Source of the DNA: Mytilisepta virgata
Lineage: Eukaryota > Mollusca > Bivalvia > Mytilida > Mytilidae
Reading direction: 5' to 3'
Length of the DNA stretch: 64,000 bases
Assembly: GCA_028015205.1 (NCBI GenBank)
Contig: CM051517.1
Location: 60,635,455 to 60,699,454, forward strand
Positions 35,034 to 47,725 of the stretch are shown piece by piece (position 1 is the stretch's first letter; each line of letters begins with the position of its first letter). The position numbers and the translations under genes are program-made. Under the pieces are notes generated by a model. It had not been told where the DNA came from. It saw nothing but the letters and a program-made list of their open reading frames with translations, and ran no database searches.

Positions 35034-35832
35034 TGTACTTTAAAGAATCATGAAAAGAAAAAATGTTGTTATGTTTACGAATTTAAAAGAAAAGTTACTT
35101 TTATTAATATTGCAGGTGTGTCCAATATTAATATTTTATGCTTCCGCCTTAAACCATTTTCGATAAAGACTGCAAAACATACTTGAAACATCTGGTAACA
35201 ATACTTCTTGGAGCACACCTGCAATTATAATTTGTTGCAACCGATTAAACAATCCCAAAAATACGGTTATAGCAACTACTCTTGGGTGGAACCACCTAAG
35301 AGTCATTCCATTAAGGTTTCGTACCGGCTGTTCCAATATTTTCACAGGTCATTGTGCTTTTAGGGTAAGTGTGAACGATTGGGCTTGTCAACTATGTCTC
35401 GAATACTTGGTTTCAGAATAAATCAGCCAATGATCGCATATTCAAGAAAGAACAGCATCCGCCATTTGTCCAAATGTTTATAAGGACGGGCGTACAATTA
35501 CCTGAATCTTGAGGGGCATGTGGGTTAACATAATTTTAGTAACAATGGAAGAGAAGTCGGCAAGGAAAACTTTAGAAAAGGTAAAATCAATACCATTTAA
35601 AACAAGGACTTTGATACAGGGATCCGGAAATTTCAAAAACCTCTACCGGACATTTTTTGATAAACATGAATTGTCAGGTTACACCCTTTTTTATCAGTTG
35701 CTTTAAAGTTCTGTCCATTGTTGTCTGTGTATCATGTGTATTGTGAATAATTTCAGTGTTATTGATGTCTTCATCGAGGTCCTCGTTTGCTACGTAACAT
35801 ATCCATAGAAATATGTAATTACACAACGCAGT

Positions 35833-35861
35833 AGAAAAAAAAATAAAATAAAATAAAATAC
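35833..35861 (+). repeat. (AAAAT)n microsatellite
   Basis: An A run followed by about four copies of AAAAT or AATAA. Confidence 0.85.
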
Positions 35862-38330
35862 ATTCAATTTAAAAGACTTAGAAATCAGTCCAGGAAAGTC
35901 TTCTAGAAAGATGAATTTTTTATTACTTCTCTTCAAATGTAACCACAAATATTCGCGCATGCTCAATGATTATTTACTAATTAAACCACACGGCAACATT
36001 GGGAAAACCTCTAATTTTTGCCGAATTAAACTACCGGGGTGATTATTGTTATCTCCTCAAGCTTATGATTTTGAACTGTTTGTTCGTCCAATTCATACCT
36101 TGTATTGGTTTTGTTTTATTTCAAAGCAGAAAGGTGTGAAAAACGCCTGAGTGATAATCACTAATGAATGGCCTCGATTGAACTTTGAAAATTTCGCAAT
36201 CAATATGTGTGATATTCATTTCCGGTACATCACTCGGTCGTTGGAATCGAAGTATTGTTTCGCTGGTATCAGCATGTTTTTTAAATTTCTCTATGAATTT
36301 CAACAGCCCTTAGTGTAAGCTGGTAGAAATTCTTCGATAGGTGACTTCTGCTCCAAAATGTCAGATGATTAGAACAGACCAATAAAAATCCGTCTTATGA
36401 AACCCGTCAAACCTGTCAAGGGACTTTACTATCAATTATTTTTAACACGCAATGAACTTGTCAAAACGTTTCGTTCACACTTTGTGTAAAAGCACAATAA
36501 TATTCTGCAATGATCCGTTCGCACATTGGCGAATTTTAGGACTGTAAAACAAAATTTGAATATCACTTCACATACTAGTAAATATGCTTCCTACTATCCC
36601 AGAATTTTTCAAATGATAAAAGTATTTTGCTAAATTTTCCATAGTTACCATGTCAACTACAGAACCATACCCGATTCTGGCATTAACGGAGGAGCTTGGC
36701 CTTATGAAGAACAATTTTGAGACCACAAGGATTAATTCCATTATTTTCAGAGAAGGGTATTCATTGTTTTTTAAAGTGAACGGACGTCTTGCCTAAAGCA
36801 ATATTGATAGCTAGCGTGTCACTTTCAATGGCGTAAGACGAAATAGTGAGCTATATATATGATGAGCTACAGTTAATACGATTATTAAAATATTTAGTAA
36901 TACAAGAAATAAAAATGATATACCTATCAATTAAAAACACAGACATAGACAAAATCAAGCAGAAAACACAAACATAGAAACAACAAGACAGGATAGTCTG
37001 AATTCGTACGGACAACTAGAAGTTGTTCGGTTAAACCGGGTTTAAGGGTACCCAAACCTCACCCTTATCTATCTCGCCCCTCTGGTGTACATAATTTACA
37101 TGTAGATAGCATACTTGGATCAAAATGTGCCCCTTTAAGCTGACAAGCTACATATAGCTCTAATAGCTGCTGGTTTGATGTTGTCGCTCCATTAAACGAA
37201 ATAGTCAGAAAAAAACTTTCACTGAAGGGTTTACTGTTATGGCGTCTACAGATCAATAGAAATCGGCAGTCTTGCAAGGTAATATTCTAAAGCTTTTTAT
37301 ATCTTTCATTCATCACTAGTCTCGTTTTTATGGAAGCCACTTAACTGAGAATATAGATTTCATGTTGAAAGCGCTCTGCCATTAAGTAACGAATTTTTGT
37401 TTTCAAAACAAACGAGTTGAACATTAAACGTAAAAGGATTGTTTATTACACAAGTTGCCATGAAATTAATGCGGTGGTGGTGTATTTTGAGTTTCTATGG
37501 TTTATAATTGCGGATATTGCATTCTATTAAGTACGTCATACTTCATTCTGTTCAATTTCTCATGTAGTAAATTTCAAACCGTGAATTGTAAGCATGCAAA
37601 GCTAGCAATTATATGCCAATTACAATAGGGGAGCAACGAAAACGTGGCAGTTATGTGATTTACTAGTGGTTAGACTACAAGTATAAGGAAAATAGACACC
37701 CCAAATTGGTTTCCTCTGTATTAAGGGAGTTTAATTGAAATTTGCGTTAACAGGTTGGTTTTACAGAATTTGTTTTTACATAGTGTGTATCGTTTGTCTT
37801 CCAATCTGCGGGTGTTTTTACTTTGAATGCTCCCTCTGTCACAAAATACATTAAATTTAATACAGATGTAATTTATATTCACTTTATATATCAACTATGT
37901 AAATTTATGTTCGTGTAAAAAATGTTTCGTTTACACAAGATTCATTAGTTAATAATCGGGAAAAATATATATTTAGGTAATGATTCAGTGTAAGTAATAA
38001 TCGTTGTAAAATCAATTCTAACAATTTATAAAATTTATGATTCATCACAGAAAATGTTACATTTGTACATATTTTAAATTTTGTCATTCAGTTGCAAACG
38101 ATATTTTATTGTTTGTAAATAAACGAATTATCTCCCTTTCTGAATGTATACATTGCATTCTACATAATTTATATCAACTATGAAAATGGGTTATATAATG
38201 AGTCACATTTAAATTTCTGTTTAGTGTTGTTTTCTTAAAATATCACAAATTAAAATATCACACTTTCTAACCATTTATAACCTTCTTAATTATTTTTAGT
38301 TAAGGTACTTAAGGAGCAATCATTTGATTT

Positions 38331-38530
38331 TTAAAGGGAAAGGGGGGGGGTGGCTACATGTAGGATCAACTTTGAAATAAAAAGGCAGGACCAGGGGTTT
38401 GGCAAAATAAAAAAAAACAGTATCACTTTATGTGTGAAATAAATGTAGGACCTGTGTTAATCAGGATATTTTTGGGTTAAAATGAACAAAAAACCAGGAC
38501 CAAAATATCGACGAAAATGCTCTACTAATA
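38331..38530 (+). repeat. Degenerate G/A-rich dispersed repeat
   Basis: A run of G ('aaaggggggggggtgg', 38341-38352), then 'aaggcaggaccaggggttt', 'aaaaaaaaacag', 'gtaggacctg' and 'aaaaccaggacc'. The repeating 'aggacc' words and A runs match a degenerate repeat I associate with mussel genomes. No coding content. Confidence 0.5.
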
Positions 38531-39385
38531 AAGACAATTTAGTGATTAAAGTTTCAAATTATAATTTTTTTAGATGGTACAAAATGAACTTAAAGACATT
38601 GCATGCCGTTAAAACGTTATAAAATTTAAAATTAGTTTCATATGATACGGAAATTAATGTTTTTTTTCAAACTGTAAAAAGTACAAATTTATTCAGTTCT
38701 ATGATGGTTCAGTATGTTATCCAGAAAACATCAGCAGTGTAATACTAACAGAATTTAATTCAACACTTGAATGAAAGAAATTTTAAGATTACGTAATCAA
38801 TCGTTTTGTACTAAATATTCCTTTTAAATTTCATCAAAGCATAATCATTTGGAATAACAAATGAAAAGTAAACCGAAATATATTCTAACAATAGTTTGGG
38901 AGTCGGGTTCATAATCTATTACCTGAAAATGAAGCTAAAATCATTTATTCGGTGATCAAATTATCCTTTTTTTTCTAACATGCAATTCATAAATTTTGCT
39001 AAAATTCCAATTAATACTATGTAATGGGTGAACACAACAGCTGTATACTGTCACAGATAACCCCCTCAATTTTTCAAATGAGGGCCTTTGCAATTTTCTC
39101 ATGACAACTTTAAAACAATTCCGAAACATTGTTACAGTGTTTTTAACAGCTCTACAGTTCTAGATCTACTTTACAACAGACTCTGAACTATATAGGAGCT
39201 CTATTTATAAAATTATTCTCACAGCAAAACATTACCAAGAACAACTATTATTTATTGTACACTAATTGTCGTTTAATTATCAATATGAGCTTCTTACTAC
39301 CTACATTTGTAAACGTAAAATTAAAGTACATTGTAAATTTATTTTACAGTTTTGATAGAAAACAACTTAATTCAACATGGCTAGG
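38531..39385. other. Gene-free stretch
   Basis: A+T-rich, with no gene, RNA or repeat seen. Confidence 0.5.
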
Positions 39386-39756
39386 CACCTATGATGGATG
39401 ACGGGAGCTCAACCGACAGAGCTACCTAGCGCGTCCTTAAGTCGGTGGTTGTCGGGTCATAATACAGAAAGCCTGACCGCGGTCCATGATGGATAATTTC
39501 TTCGGAGAATGCCACGCTGCCTGCATGCTAAAGACCCCTTCTGTAGGTTTCTAAAAAGCGGAGGCTAATGGCCGCTACAGAAGGCTAAATTATCCGATCC
39601 AACTTAACCACCCATCCTTTTACAGTCAAAATCGGTTTCTCCTTTTTGTCCCGTCCCAACCCTATTTAAAATTTGTTTGATTTAAAACTGTTGAACTGAT
39701 TCTCGCCCCGAAGAAGCGGTGACGTTAAGGAAACAACAATCAATCATTCAACATTG
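39386..39756 (+). mobile_element. Element C, copy 1 (3' tail shared with SINE family 2)
   Basis: Reads 'gacagagctacctagcgcg', 'gtcgggtcataatacagaaa', 'ggagaatgccacgctgcctg', 'tgctaaagaccccttctgta', 'ggctaatggc', 'aattatccg', 'gtcaaaatcggttt', 'gattctcgccccgaagaagc' and 'gtgacgttaaggaaacaaca'. The same order is found at 55311-55709 (plus) and reversed at 52402-52760. The tail 'gacgttaa..aaacaacaatcaatca' also closes SINE family 2 in shorter form. No open frame is conserved. It is a short non-autonomous element; whether it carries a tRNA-like head is unclear. Confidence 0.85.
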
Positions 39757-41718
39757 TGTTTAAATAAAGCATCATATACTGAGAGTTGAAATACTCAAGT
39801 ACAATTAAATCTCAATAATTCAAAATAATTACATAGATTTGTCCTAAGTCCTTGGTTTTCTTCTTTATCTTTTGGTTCGTTGGATTCTGCTATTGTTGTA
39901 CCTTCTAGATTTTCGACCTTGAGCATTTTCTATCAGACAAATAGGTGAAAACATAAATTTATTGTCAGAACATATGTCTTGAAAATAAACAAGTTTATAT
40001 AAGTAATCTTGAGACGAATATCATCAATAAATGTCATTAACATTATCGAAACGGGATTTCTGTGTAATAAAATATCGAAATTAAGGATTAATTTTTACTT
40101 TTCTATAATTCTCTGTTGCATTCTGACAAAAGGAATCAAACGAGAAAGATAAAAAAAATTCCATAACTCACATGTTTCTTCTATCTTTGAAATATTTTAT
40201 GAATTTATCTATAATAACCATTTTATTTCATTAATTTGATGTTTCCGATAATACAAGTAAATTGACAATTTTCATTATAAAATCACGTATGTTTCAGAAT
40301 TAATATTCTTTTCATGTGCAGCATATTACATTTGTACTCTGATAAAATTTATGGACATTTTACATGCAAGGTGCTGCACTATAAAAGAATAAGGAAAACA
40401 ACAAGGCCAAAATGAAAATATTAATTGTTTTCGTTTACGACCAAGATAACAAACTGTGTAGGAAGACAAAATAAAACATACATTTCATTCTGATTCGATC
40501 ATAGTTGTTATCCTTGTACATATATGTAACATGAAAATATCTCTCAGGTTTGCGTTCTTGCTCTGCTGTGTGTAAAATACTTAATTTTTGGTAAATCATG
40601 TAATTTTGTATTAATGAATTTCATGTAAAAATACCTTATGGATAAGAACGGATATATTTGACACATTCTCCACACATACCCAGGACATAGGTTCAAGCAG
40701 AGGCACTGCGCTTTTTTTAATTTTTTTTCCTCTCTGTGATGCCATAAAACACGTCGCAAAATCACACATCATGGTCCTCTGTTTATCATTTATATACATA
40801 AAATGTACATTGTATGCAGCTGTGTAAAAATATATAAGGAAAATGGAGCTCAGTTTGAACTCTTCGGTATCCCATTGATCTCTACCACAACGAACTAAAG
40901 GTCTTTAGATGAAATGTGATCATGTTGTCACACGTACAGATTTACAAAAAAGGGCCAAAACGCAAACAGAACTGTAAATATAGACATTTATATGCCAGTA
41001 AATATGTTGAGATCCTTTTAGCCTTGCTGGTCCCTAAAAATTAAATCAAATACCTAACTACATTGTTTTTGTACATATCCATTAACAATGAGAAGATATA
41101 TTAGAAAGCAAATAAATAAAGTTAATAAAAATAATAACAGTCCAACATGAAACTTGAAACGTTTTAAACTGTTCTCTTTTCTGTTTGACGTTGAGAGTAT
41201 GCAAATCTTAAATATTAATTGATAAAAACAAAATTTCTCGACGCAATCAAAAGTCATAAATCATCTTTTCAATAGTGCTCTGAAATATTCTTCGTGATAA
41301 TGATAAAAAATAGTGATATTGTTTTTTCTATCTTTTAAATACTGCAAGACAATGCTATATATATCATTTAATGACTTTTTTATGGAATAAAAATTGACTA
41401 TCTTGACAATCAATCATGCATGTTTTAGATTTTACATTCTTTTAATGTTAGGTTAATAACACTGATAAATATTTATATACTTTTTGATCTTGTTAAAAGC
41501 GCGAGATGATTGAATATTATTATTTATCGCATTTTTTGTAGAGTGATTTCTTCATCTACTGAATACTATAATCAAAGGTGTGAGTGTTTTTTTATTGTTC
41601 TTTTTAAAACAGAAAATCATGCGTATTATCTTACAGTCGACTTTTAAAGGGAAATTGAACTGCCGTAACTGCCTACACTTTTTAATATCTTTATTTTTAT
41701 TTCCATTATTTATGTATT
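39757..41718. other. Gene-free stretch
   Basis: No gene or repeat is supported; short open frames on both strands overlap one another (for example 40544-40799) and have no domain. Confidence 0.5.
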
Positions 41719-41731
41719 ATCAATTATGGGG

Positions 41732-42013
41732 GGGAGCCGGGGCTAGGTGGCCGTGTGGTCTAGGTAGTTCGTCATGACTATTATAATGATCACTAGCCTG
41801 TCAACACTGAGGTTGCGAGTTCGAATCTCACCTGTGGCGTGGTGTGTTCGACTCCGATCTAAATTGATAAGGATTGCTAATTTTCCTACCGATGGTCGTT
41901 GGTTCTCTCCAGGTACTCCGGCTTCCTCCACCAATAAAAACTGGCCGCCGCGAAATAGCCAAATGTGCTGAAAACGGCGTAAACCCCCAAATAAACAAAC
42001 AAACAAACAAACA
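41732..42013 (+). mobile_element. tRNA-derived SINE, family 1, full length, plus strand
   Basis: The best full copy. Box A is 'tggccgtgtggtctagg' (41748-41764) and the B box 'gagttcgaatc' (41817-41827), spaced as in tRNA-type RNA polymerase III promoters. The body has 'gtgtgttcgactccgatc', 'tcctccaccaataaaaactg' and 'tgctgaaaacggcgtaaac', then a (CAAA)n tail. It is flanked by the perfect 13-bp direct repeat 'atcaattatgggg' (41719-41731 and 42014-42026). Open frames on both strands here are by-products of the SINE. The intact promoter boxes and clean target repeats suggest a fairly young insertion. Confidence 0.97.
41748..41827 (+). promoter_or_regulatory. Internal RNA polymerase III promoter (A and B boxes) of the SINE
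   Basis: Box A at 41748-41764 and B box at 41817-41827 fit the tRNA-type consensus ('tggc..agtggtc.agg' type and 'gwtcgaatc'). They drive transcription from the element's own 5' end. Activity at this locus is inferred only. Confidence 0.75.
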
Positions 42014-42026
42014 ATCAATTATGGGG

Positions 42027-44189
42027 TGATAACCAGGCATACATTAAGATTATTATATTTGTTGAAAGAACAGATCAATTTTCAGTTTTTGTAGTTTTCA
42101 AAAAATTTTCAAGTACCCTCTTCCCAACCCCATAACATGAAAAAATACTGACTTTACAATGATCTACAATGTTCAATGTCGAGACCAATATCAATCAGCA
42201 TCAGCTTAGTGTTAATAAAAATACATATTATAAGAATTTAGAGTTACGATGTAAATACAATAGGTTAATAGGTTTAAATTTGTAATGATATCTTTGGTAT
42301 ATCAATGAGGGTCGAAGTCTGAGATTGTATAATACCTTATACATTCTGTTATATTATTAATTTCAAGTATTGCATGCATAATATTGCAATAGGAAAAACG
42401 TATCAATTTTATGTTTAACACAGATAAAATGCATATGAAATTTAAAAGAAGATATTCAACACCAGACTTAAGTAAAGTATTATTTTTTCGTGCTGAAACA
42501 CTTGCACGAAGGCCGAATCGTATAGTGGTTGTAGATGCATTAAAAATGCTGTTTTTTTCTGTAACATGGAAATTACATAGTAATAATTCAATTTACTTAT
42601 TTTGTAATTTTGCAAGGTTTACACTTTTCTACAAGAGTTTTTCTTGACGTCGTCCCTTCCATCGATTTGGAAACATTACATTTGACAACTAATGACCGCA
42701 TGGCTCTCATAACAGCAATCAGGTTCAAGTAGTTTCTGTTTATGTTCTAAAAGCAATTTGTCCAGATGTTATTTTGTAATATCACTGACAAGTTTTTCTA
42801 CGTCATTGTACGTCAAGAACTTAAATTTATGATTTTCCCTTTCCGGTATTTACATTTCCAAACACCTTCTCCAAGAAACATTTGATAAACCATTTAGAAT
42901 GACCTTGATTGTATTTGGTTGTATCGATCAACAGGCAAAACAAGGGAATAAAACCTTCAGCTATCAATGTTATACCACCATCGCTTAACCTTGAACAGTT
43001 TCATGACATTTCCCGCCTTTTTGGGGTTTTATGGCATCAATGTTTTATAACTGAACGAAACATATAAACAATTAAAACTAATAAATCTGCGATTTTTGTA
43101 CGGATATAACAGCAAAATCGACACCATTTTCAAGGATGGTCTCGATAAAAGATGCTATAGAATCCTTAGAACATTTTAGACTCCCCTATAGATGTCGAAA
43201 TTGATTAGGCTAAAATGGCGCTACAGGGACCTCTCTTGTACCTGCCAAATGGAGATTTATTGAATTCACACTCTAACCCGCATCTATAGTTCACCTATGT
43301 TTCTCCGCTACTGTTCCGAAAACCGTATATAATATATATTTGTAACATGTCTTTTTGTGATACACAGACAAAATGTGCTAACGTAATATTCACGAAACAA
43401 ACGGAAAATTTCACGTTAAAATCATGTAAAAATTCTACGTTAATTCACACGAAAATTCTAACAAAGAAAATCAAAATAACATTTTTATGCATTACATCAA
43501 TCATATGCACTATAACAGTATGATTTTTATTAGTTTACGTGAATTTAACGTATAAAATCCATGAATATGAAATTCACGTTAATTTTTCACGTAAGTGAAA
43601 TGTGCTTGAACTTCTGTTCCGTGCATACATGTATGACAAGAATTGATCCTGGATACCGTTTCTGACACATTATTTTCATTCAAATTAACAACAGAAAAAA
43701 ATTGATTTAAAAATACTTAGCCAACCTTATCATTTTCTAAAATTTACATACAAACAAGTATTTACCAGATTACACGATGTTGTTGTTAATTTCAAATAAA
43801 AATATATTGTTGCGTAATTCGTTTTGTTAAGATCAATTATGACAAAAAATTATTTGCGTTTTGTGTTAGCCGTTCCAAGTAATTGATAAAATAAGGCTTC
43901 AAAATGCCAACTTTATCGAAATATATATAATCATAGTCCATAATACTTATATAAATGTACATTAGGATAAATAAAATTATGTGTTTAAGCAGCTAAATGC
44001 ATTGCAACGTAGGTTAACTGTCTCGATCTAACCTTCCTTTATGATATCAGAAAGTAATGACGCACTGCACAACGTCTCCAAGGAGCATGTAGTTGAGGTC
44101 GAATTGCATAACGATTATGTACACGTACTTCATCAACTCTAAGGCCACAATAATTCTAATATCCGTGTATCCTATTTCCTAGAAGAAGA
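42027..44189. other. Gene-free stretch
   Basis: No gene is supported. Around 43385-43610 the words 'cacgttaa', 'ttcacg' and 'acgtgaatttaacg' recur on both strands, a low-order clustering of ACGT-type words with no clear unit. Confidence 0.45.
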
Positions 44190-45495
44190 GGACAAATATA
44201 CATAAGGAGCAAACCAAAAATGCAATCCATTAGACAGACAATCCTGGGAAGACAAATAAACAACCACAAGCACAACATATAAAAACTGAAAACTAAAATC
44301 AACGAATAACACAAACTCCTATAAAACCAAGGAGTGAACTCATGTGCTTCAGAAGAGTAAGCAGTTCCTTCTCCGTATACGGCACCCGTCGTGAAGTTCA
44401 ACAAAGTCAATCCGGTGGTAGTCACAAATCGGTGGAGGTACATGAAATGTTACGACTGTTGGAACAGGTCAAATATCATCTTCGATATTGGAACACTGTA
44501 ACGGTCTATCAATTCGTGATGACGACCGTAAAATTTACTAAATGATGACATCAACTTATCAATGGTTAAGCAGCTTAGACACTTTTCACATTTAGTGTTA
44601 CAGATCATTTTTCTAAATATGGCAACCGCATAACAAAATGAAAATTGACTTAAGGCTGAGATTTCTGAGTTTTAAATTAATGGTAGCATTTCAATTTTTT
44701 ACGTGATAATACGAGCATAGAATAGAGAATGGAAACGGGGAATGTGTCAAAGAGACAACAACCCGACCAAAGAGCAGAAAACAGCTTAAGGCTAGCAATG
44801 GGTCTTCAAAACAAAAATCTTTAGAAAATCCCGCAATGCCCCTAAACAATAATGCCTACTAGTTCAGCAAAATGGACGGCACACTAAACTCCGAAAAATA
44901 AAAATGAACCAAAATTAAAAAAACACACAAGACTAACAAAGGCTTGAGGTTCCTGACTTGGGACAGGCGCAAAAATGCGGCGGGGTAAAACATGTTTTGT
45001 GAGATCTCAACCGTCCCCATATACCTCTAGCCAATGTGGAATAAACAAACACATAGCGATACACACAGTAAAACTCTCTTCAAACGATGTCCCAGTCTAA
45101 TGTTAAAAAGGGTAACAGAAGAAACTAAGCAAAATAACAATGATCAATATATATTAACAACAGATTAATAGCAGTTACTGACATGCCAGCTCCAGACCTC
45201 AATTAAACTGATCGAAAGATTATGTCTATATCATATAGAAAATCAGCCACAATCCCTCCCGTTAGGGATTTAGTATCATGCCATCATAATTTATACGAGA
45301 AGAACATAACCCGTATCATGCCAACAACTGGTTTTCGAATACATGTGTTTATTTCCGATGCAAAGACCCTATGAGTGAATCAATATTAATTCCAAAAATG
45401 CCATCTTTAATGACTTGACAACAGTATCATAACTATATCCCTTGTTGATAAGTCTGTTTAAAGGTTTGATTAGCTTTTCAGGTGAAAATTGAATT
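44190..45495. repeat. Long non-coding mussel-type repeats, A-biased plus strand
   Basis: Two pieces are recognised from memory as high-copy sequences in marine mussels. The first (about 44190-44560) includes 'gtgaactcatgtgcttcag' and 'cggcacccgtcgtgaa'. The second (about 44700-45490) includes 'gaatgtgtcaaagagacaac', 'gggacaggcgcaaaaatgcg', 'catgccagctccagacctc', 'aatccctcccgttaggg' and 'aagaacataacccg'. Neither holds a long open frame. The second is cut off where element C material starts near 45500. Because the match is from memory, the mussel assignment should be treated as inference. What the sequence itself shows is a long A-biased, non-coding block unlike its flanks. Confidence 0.65.
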
Positions 45496-45559
45496 ATTGT
45501 TACTTGTACAAACCCTCCTTCCTGTTGCCTTTGTCTTTAGGAAAGTCATTTAAAAGAAT

Positions 45560-45885
45560 TTTGTTGTTGTTTACATAACGTCTGGTGGCAAATATTTCGT
45601 ACTTTTTCAGGACGAGAACCTGTTTCAACAATTTATCAAACACAATACATTCAAAGTAGGCAACATTGCACTTTATATTATGGTTGCTAGGCAACAAAAA
45701 AGAAGGGGATGTGCAAAAAAATATTTCACTTTTTTCAAGGTTAAAGACGTGTCCTATCAGATGAATCAATGTGAAGGTATTTAATTAGGGTACATAAAAT
45801 GGCACTTATACTACCTTATCCTTTGAAAAGAGTGGATGGTTGGGTAGGGACAGATATCTTTGCCTTCTGTAGCGGTAGATTTATG
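45560..45885 (-). mobile_element. Element C, copy 2, diverged and rearranged
   Basis: On the minus strand: 'ctgtccctacccaaccatcc', an unrelated middle, then 'gtgtttgataaattgttg', 'ggttctcgtcctgaaaaagt', 'atttgccaccagacgtta' and 'tgtaaacaac'. This is the 3' half of element C with an insertion or replacement in its middle (about 45650-45800). It includes 'gttgctaggcaac' (45683-45695). Confidence 0.75.
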
Positions 45886-46264
45886 ACACTGTTTTGTTTA
45901 GATGTTATAGCTTTAGCTATGATGCTCTGTCCTAATATATCACTTGGAAGATGTCAATGGGAAACCTATGTTGGATTAATATGGTGATGCCATTGGTATA
46001 CGTGGAACAATGGGAGTGCACGATTAAGAAGGACACTTTTAATCTTTCTTTCTTTCCTATCAAAGACACTCTTTTCTTTGAGTTACATCAATAACGCAAC
46101 TACAAAAAGAAATTAAATTTTACTGATGTTTTCACGCGTGTGATTTATTGTATAGTGTTTTTTCTTTACTAATATTATTATCAAACTAGTATTAGTCTTT
46201 CAATGAAGTGTCACATTTAAACTTCATATTTAGTTGACAAAGAATAAATAGTTTTACTTCCGAA

Positions 46265-46362
46265 TGTCTGGTTCTCTTTATAGAACTTGCAGTTTCTTCC
46301 ACAAACAAAACCAAGCCTCCACGATATAGTCAGGTACACTAAAAGTGGCATAAAACCCCTTT
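46265..46362 (+). mobile_element. Degenerate SINE family 1 fragment
   Basis: 'ctggttctcttta', 'tttcttccacaaacaaaacc', 'aagcctccacgatatagtc' and 'aaaagtggcataaaacccc' align in order with the 3' half of SINE family 1 ('ggttctctcc', 'cttcctccaccaataaaaac', 'gccgccgcgaaatagcc', 'gaaaacggcgtaaaacccc'). Many changes show it is an old copy. Confidence 0.75.
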
Positions 46363-47575
46363 AAAATCTGTTTTTAAAAGCTAAGTACATACATTTAGAA
46401 AATCATATATGCATTATTAACAAAATATCAAATGATATGTTTCTTAGCAAAATTAGTATTTTTCAGTATTATATAACATTTATCTTTTATAACTTGTGAA
46501 AATTTAACAGTGAACTTTGTTTTAAAATTTGTTCGAAGGTACGGACTGAAAACTTGGCATTTACATGGATAATACATATTAATAATAATAGCTCTGTATG
46601 AGAAAAATCAACATAAATGTAAGGTAAGTTTTATATTTTATTTGCATGCACAAATAGTCAGATGGAAATTGCATAATCGTATTTTATTGTCGGTTTTCTT
46701 CCTGTTTTGTAGTTATTTAAATAGTTCGTCCGGAATCAGTTTTATTACAAAATATAAAAAATGGAACAATTATTCAATTTATAAACTGATTTCAATTAAA
46801 TTTGACATTGACATAGATGACGCCATCTAAAAGAGTTATAGATAAATTGGGACCAAGTATCTACAGATGAATTACCTGCAGTTGTAAGAATAGAAAATTA
46901 ATGATGTGTATTCGAACGAAAATATTTGAAGGACTTGGCTTAATAGAATGTCTATTACTTTTCACATCATGTTAATGAACAATTAATTATCTATTTTAAT
47001 TTCGCAGTTGAATTCATTTTAGCCAAAAATAGTTTGCGTTTTTCCTAGTACATTCGTGTTTCTTGAAATCTCATTTCAGGATTGTTTCAACTTATTTTAA
47101 CATTTATTTTACAAATGGGACGTTTTTAATATTACAATGCCCTAATGATAACATACAATTAACGTACCATTTCGATTTTATTGCATTTTGTTTTTTTTTT
47201 TTTTTTCATTCATTGAATGCATCCAAAAGAAAAGGACGATACTTTTACAGATAGTTTAACCTTTTTTCGCTGAACTGTTTTAGGTTTGGTTCAATGATTG
47301 TTGCAGCTAATGTCGAGTTACAAATTGACGTACAAGTTTATCTCAATTACTAATAATTAGTTCAACTTAACACCAATGTAAACCTGTAATGGTTGATGTA
47401 TGGGACACAAAGAACAAAAAATATGGCCACCACCGGAAGTGTAAAGATTTGAGTAAGAAATCTCTGCAATGACACTCAGCTATTATTTTCTTGAAAAGAC
47501 GGTCGTCTAATAATGTTGACATCACGATTAGTTAGCTGTGCGAAATTGTGGAAATCTTGTTTGTGATCGGAAACA
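46363..47575. other. Gene-free stretch
   Basis: No gene or repeat is supported, apart from an 18-T run near 47191-47208. Confidence 0.5.
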
Positions 47576-47725
47576 ATTATTTCTTTTGTTTACCCTTTTA
47601 ATGTTTTCCAAACGGACGACGGACCCCGAGGTTACAAAAAGCTCACCTGGCTAGGTACACATAAATTAGAGATACCAGTTATAAGTACCGGTAATTAAAT
47701 ATTGAATAATTATTGAAGAACAATT
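47576..47725 (+). repeat. Duplicated segment D, copy 1
   Basis: Matches 51120-51250 from 'ttatttcttttgtttaccct' through 'ttccaaacggacgacggacc', 'aaaaagctcacctg' and 'ggtacacataaat' to 'attgaagaacaa', with one short insertion. The part 'gacgacggacccc..aggtta..aaaaagctcacctgg' resembles the closing part of the molluscan repeat at 50.6-51.7 kb. Confidence 0.85.

Larger units (their letters stand above)
34719..38330. other. Gene-free stretch
   Basis: No gene is supported. It contains the tandem duplication at 34916-35033, an AAAAT repeat (35833-35861) and an A-rich stretch at 36890-37020 similar in style to other A-biased segments. Open frames (up to about 70 codons) have no recognisable domain. 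Confidence 0.5.

Noticed and set aside
41743..42040. Several overlapping frames with similar peptides to those near 27.3, 32.7 and 49.7 kb
   Set aside because: All are readings of SINE sequence; the shared peptides come from the shared SINE, not from a gene family.
43385..43610. A cluster of ACGT-containing words as a regulatory region
   Set aside because: The words recur without fixed spacing or a unit, in sequence with no nearby gene; not distinguishable from chance or an old repeat.
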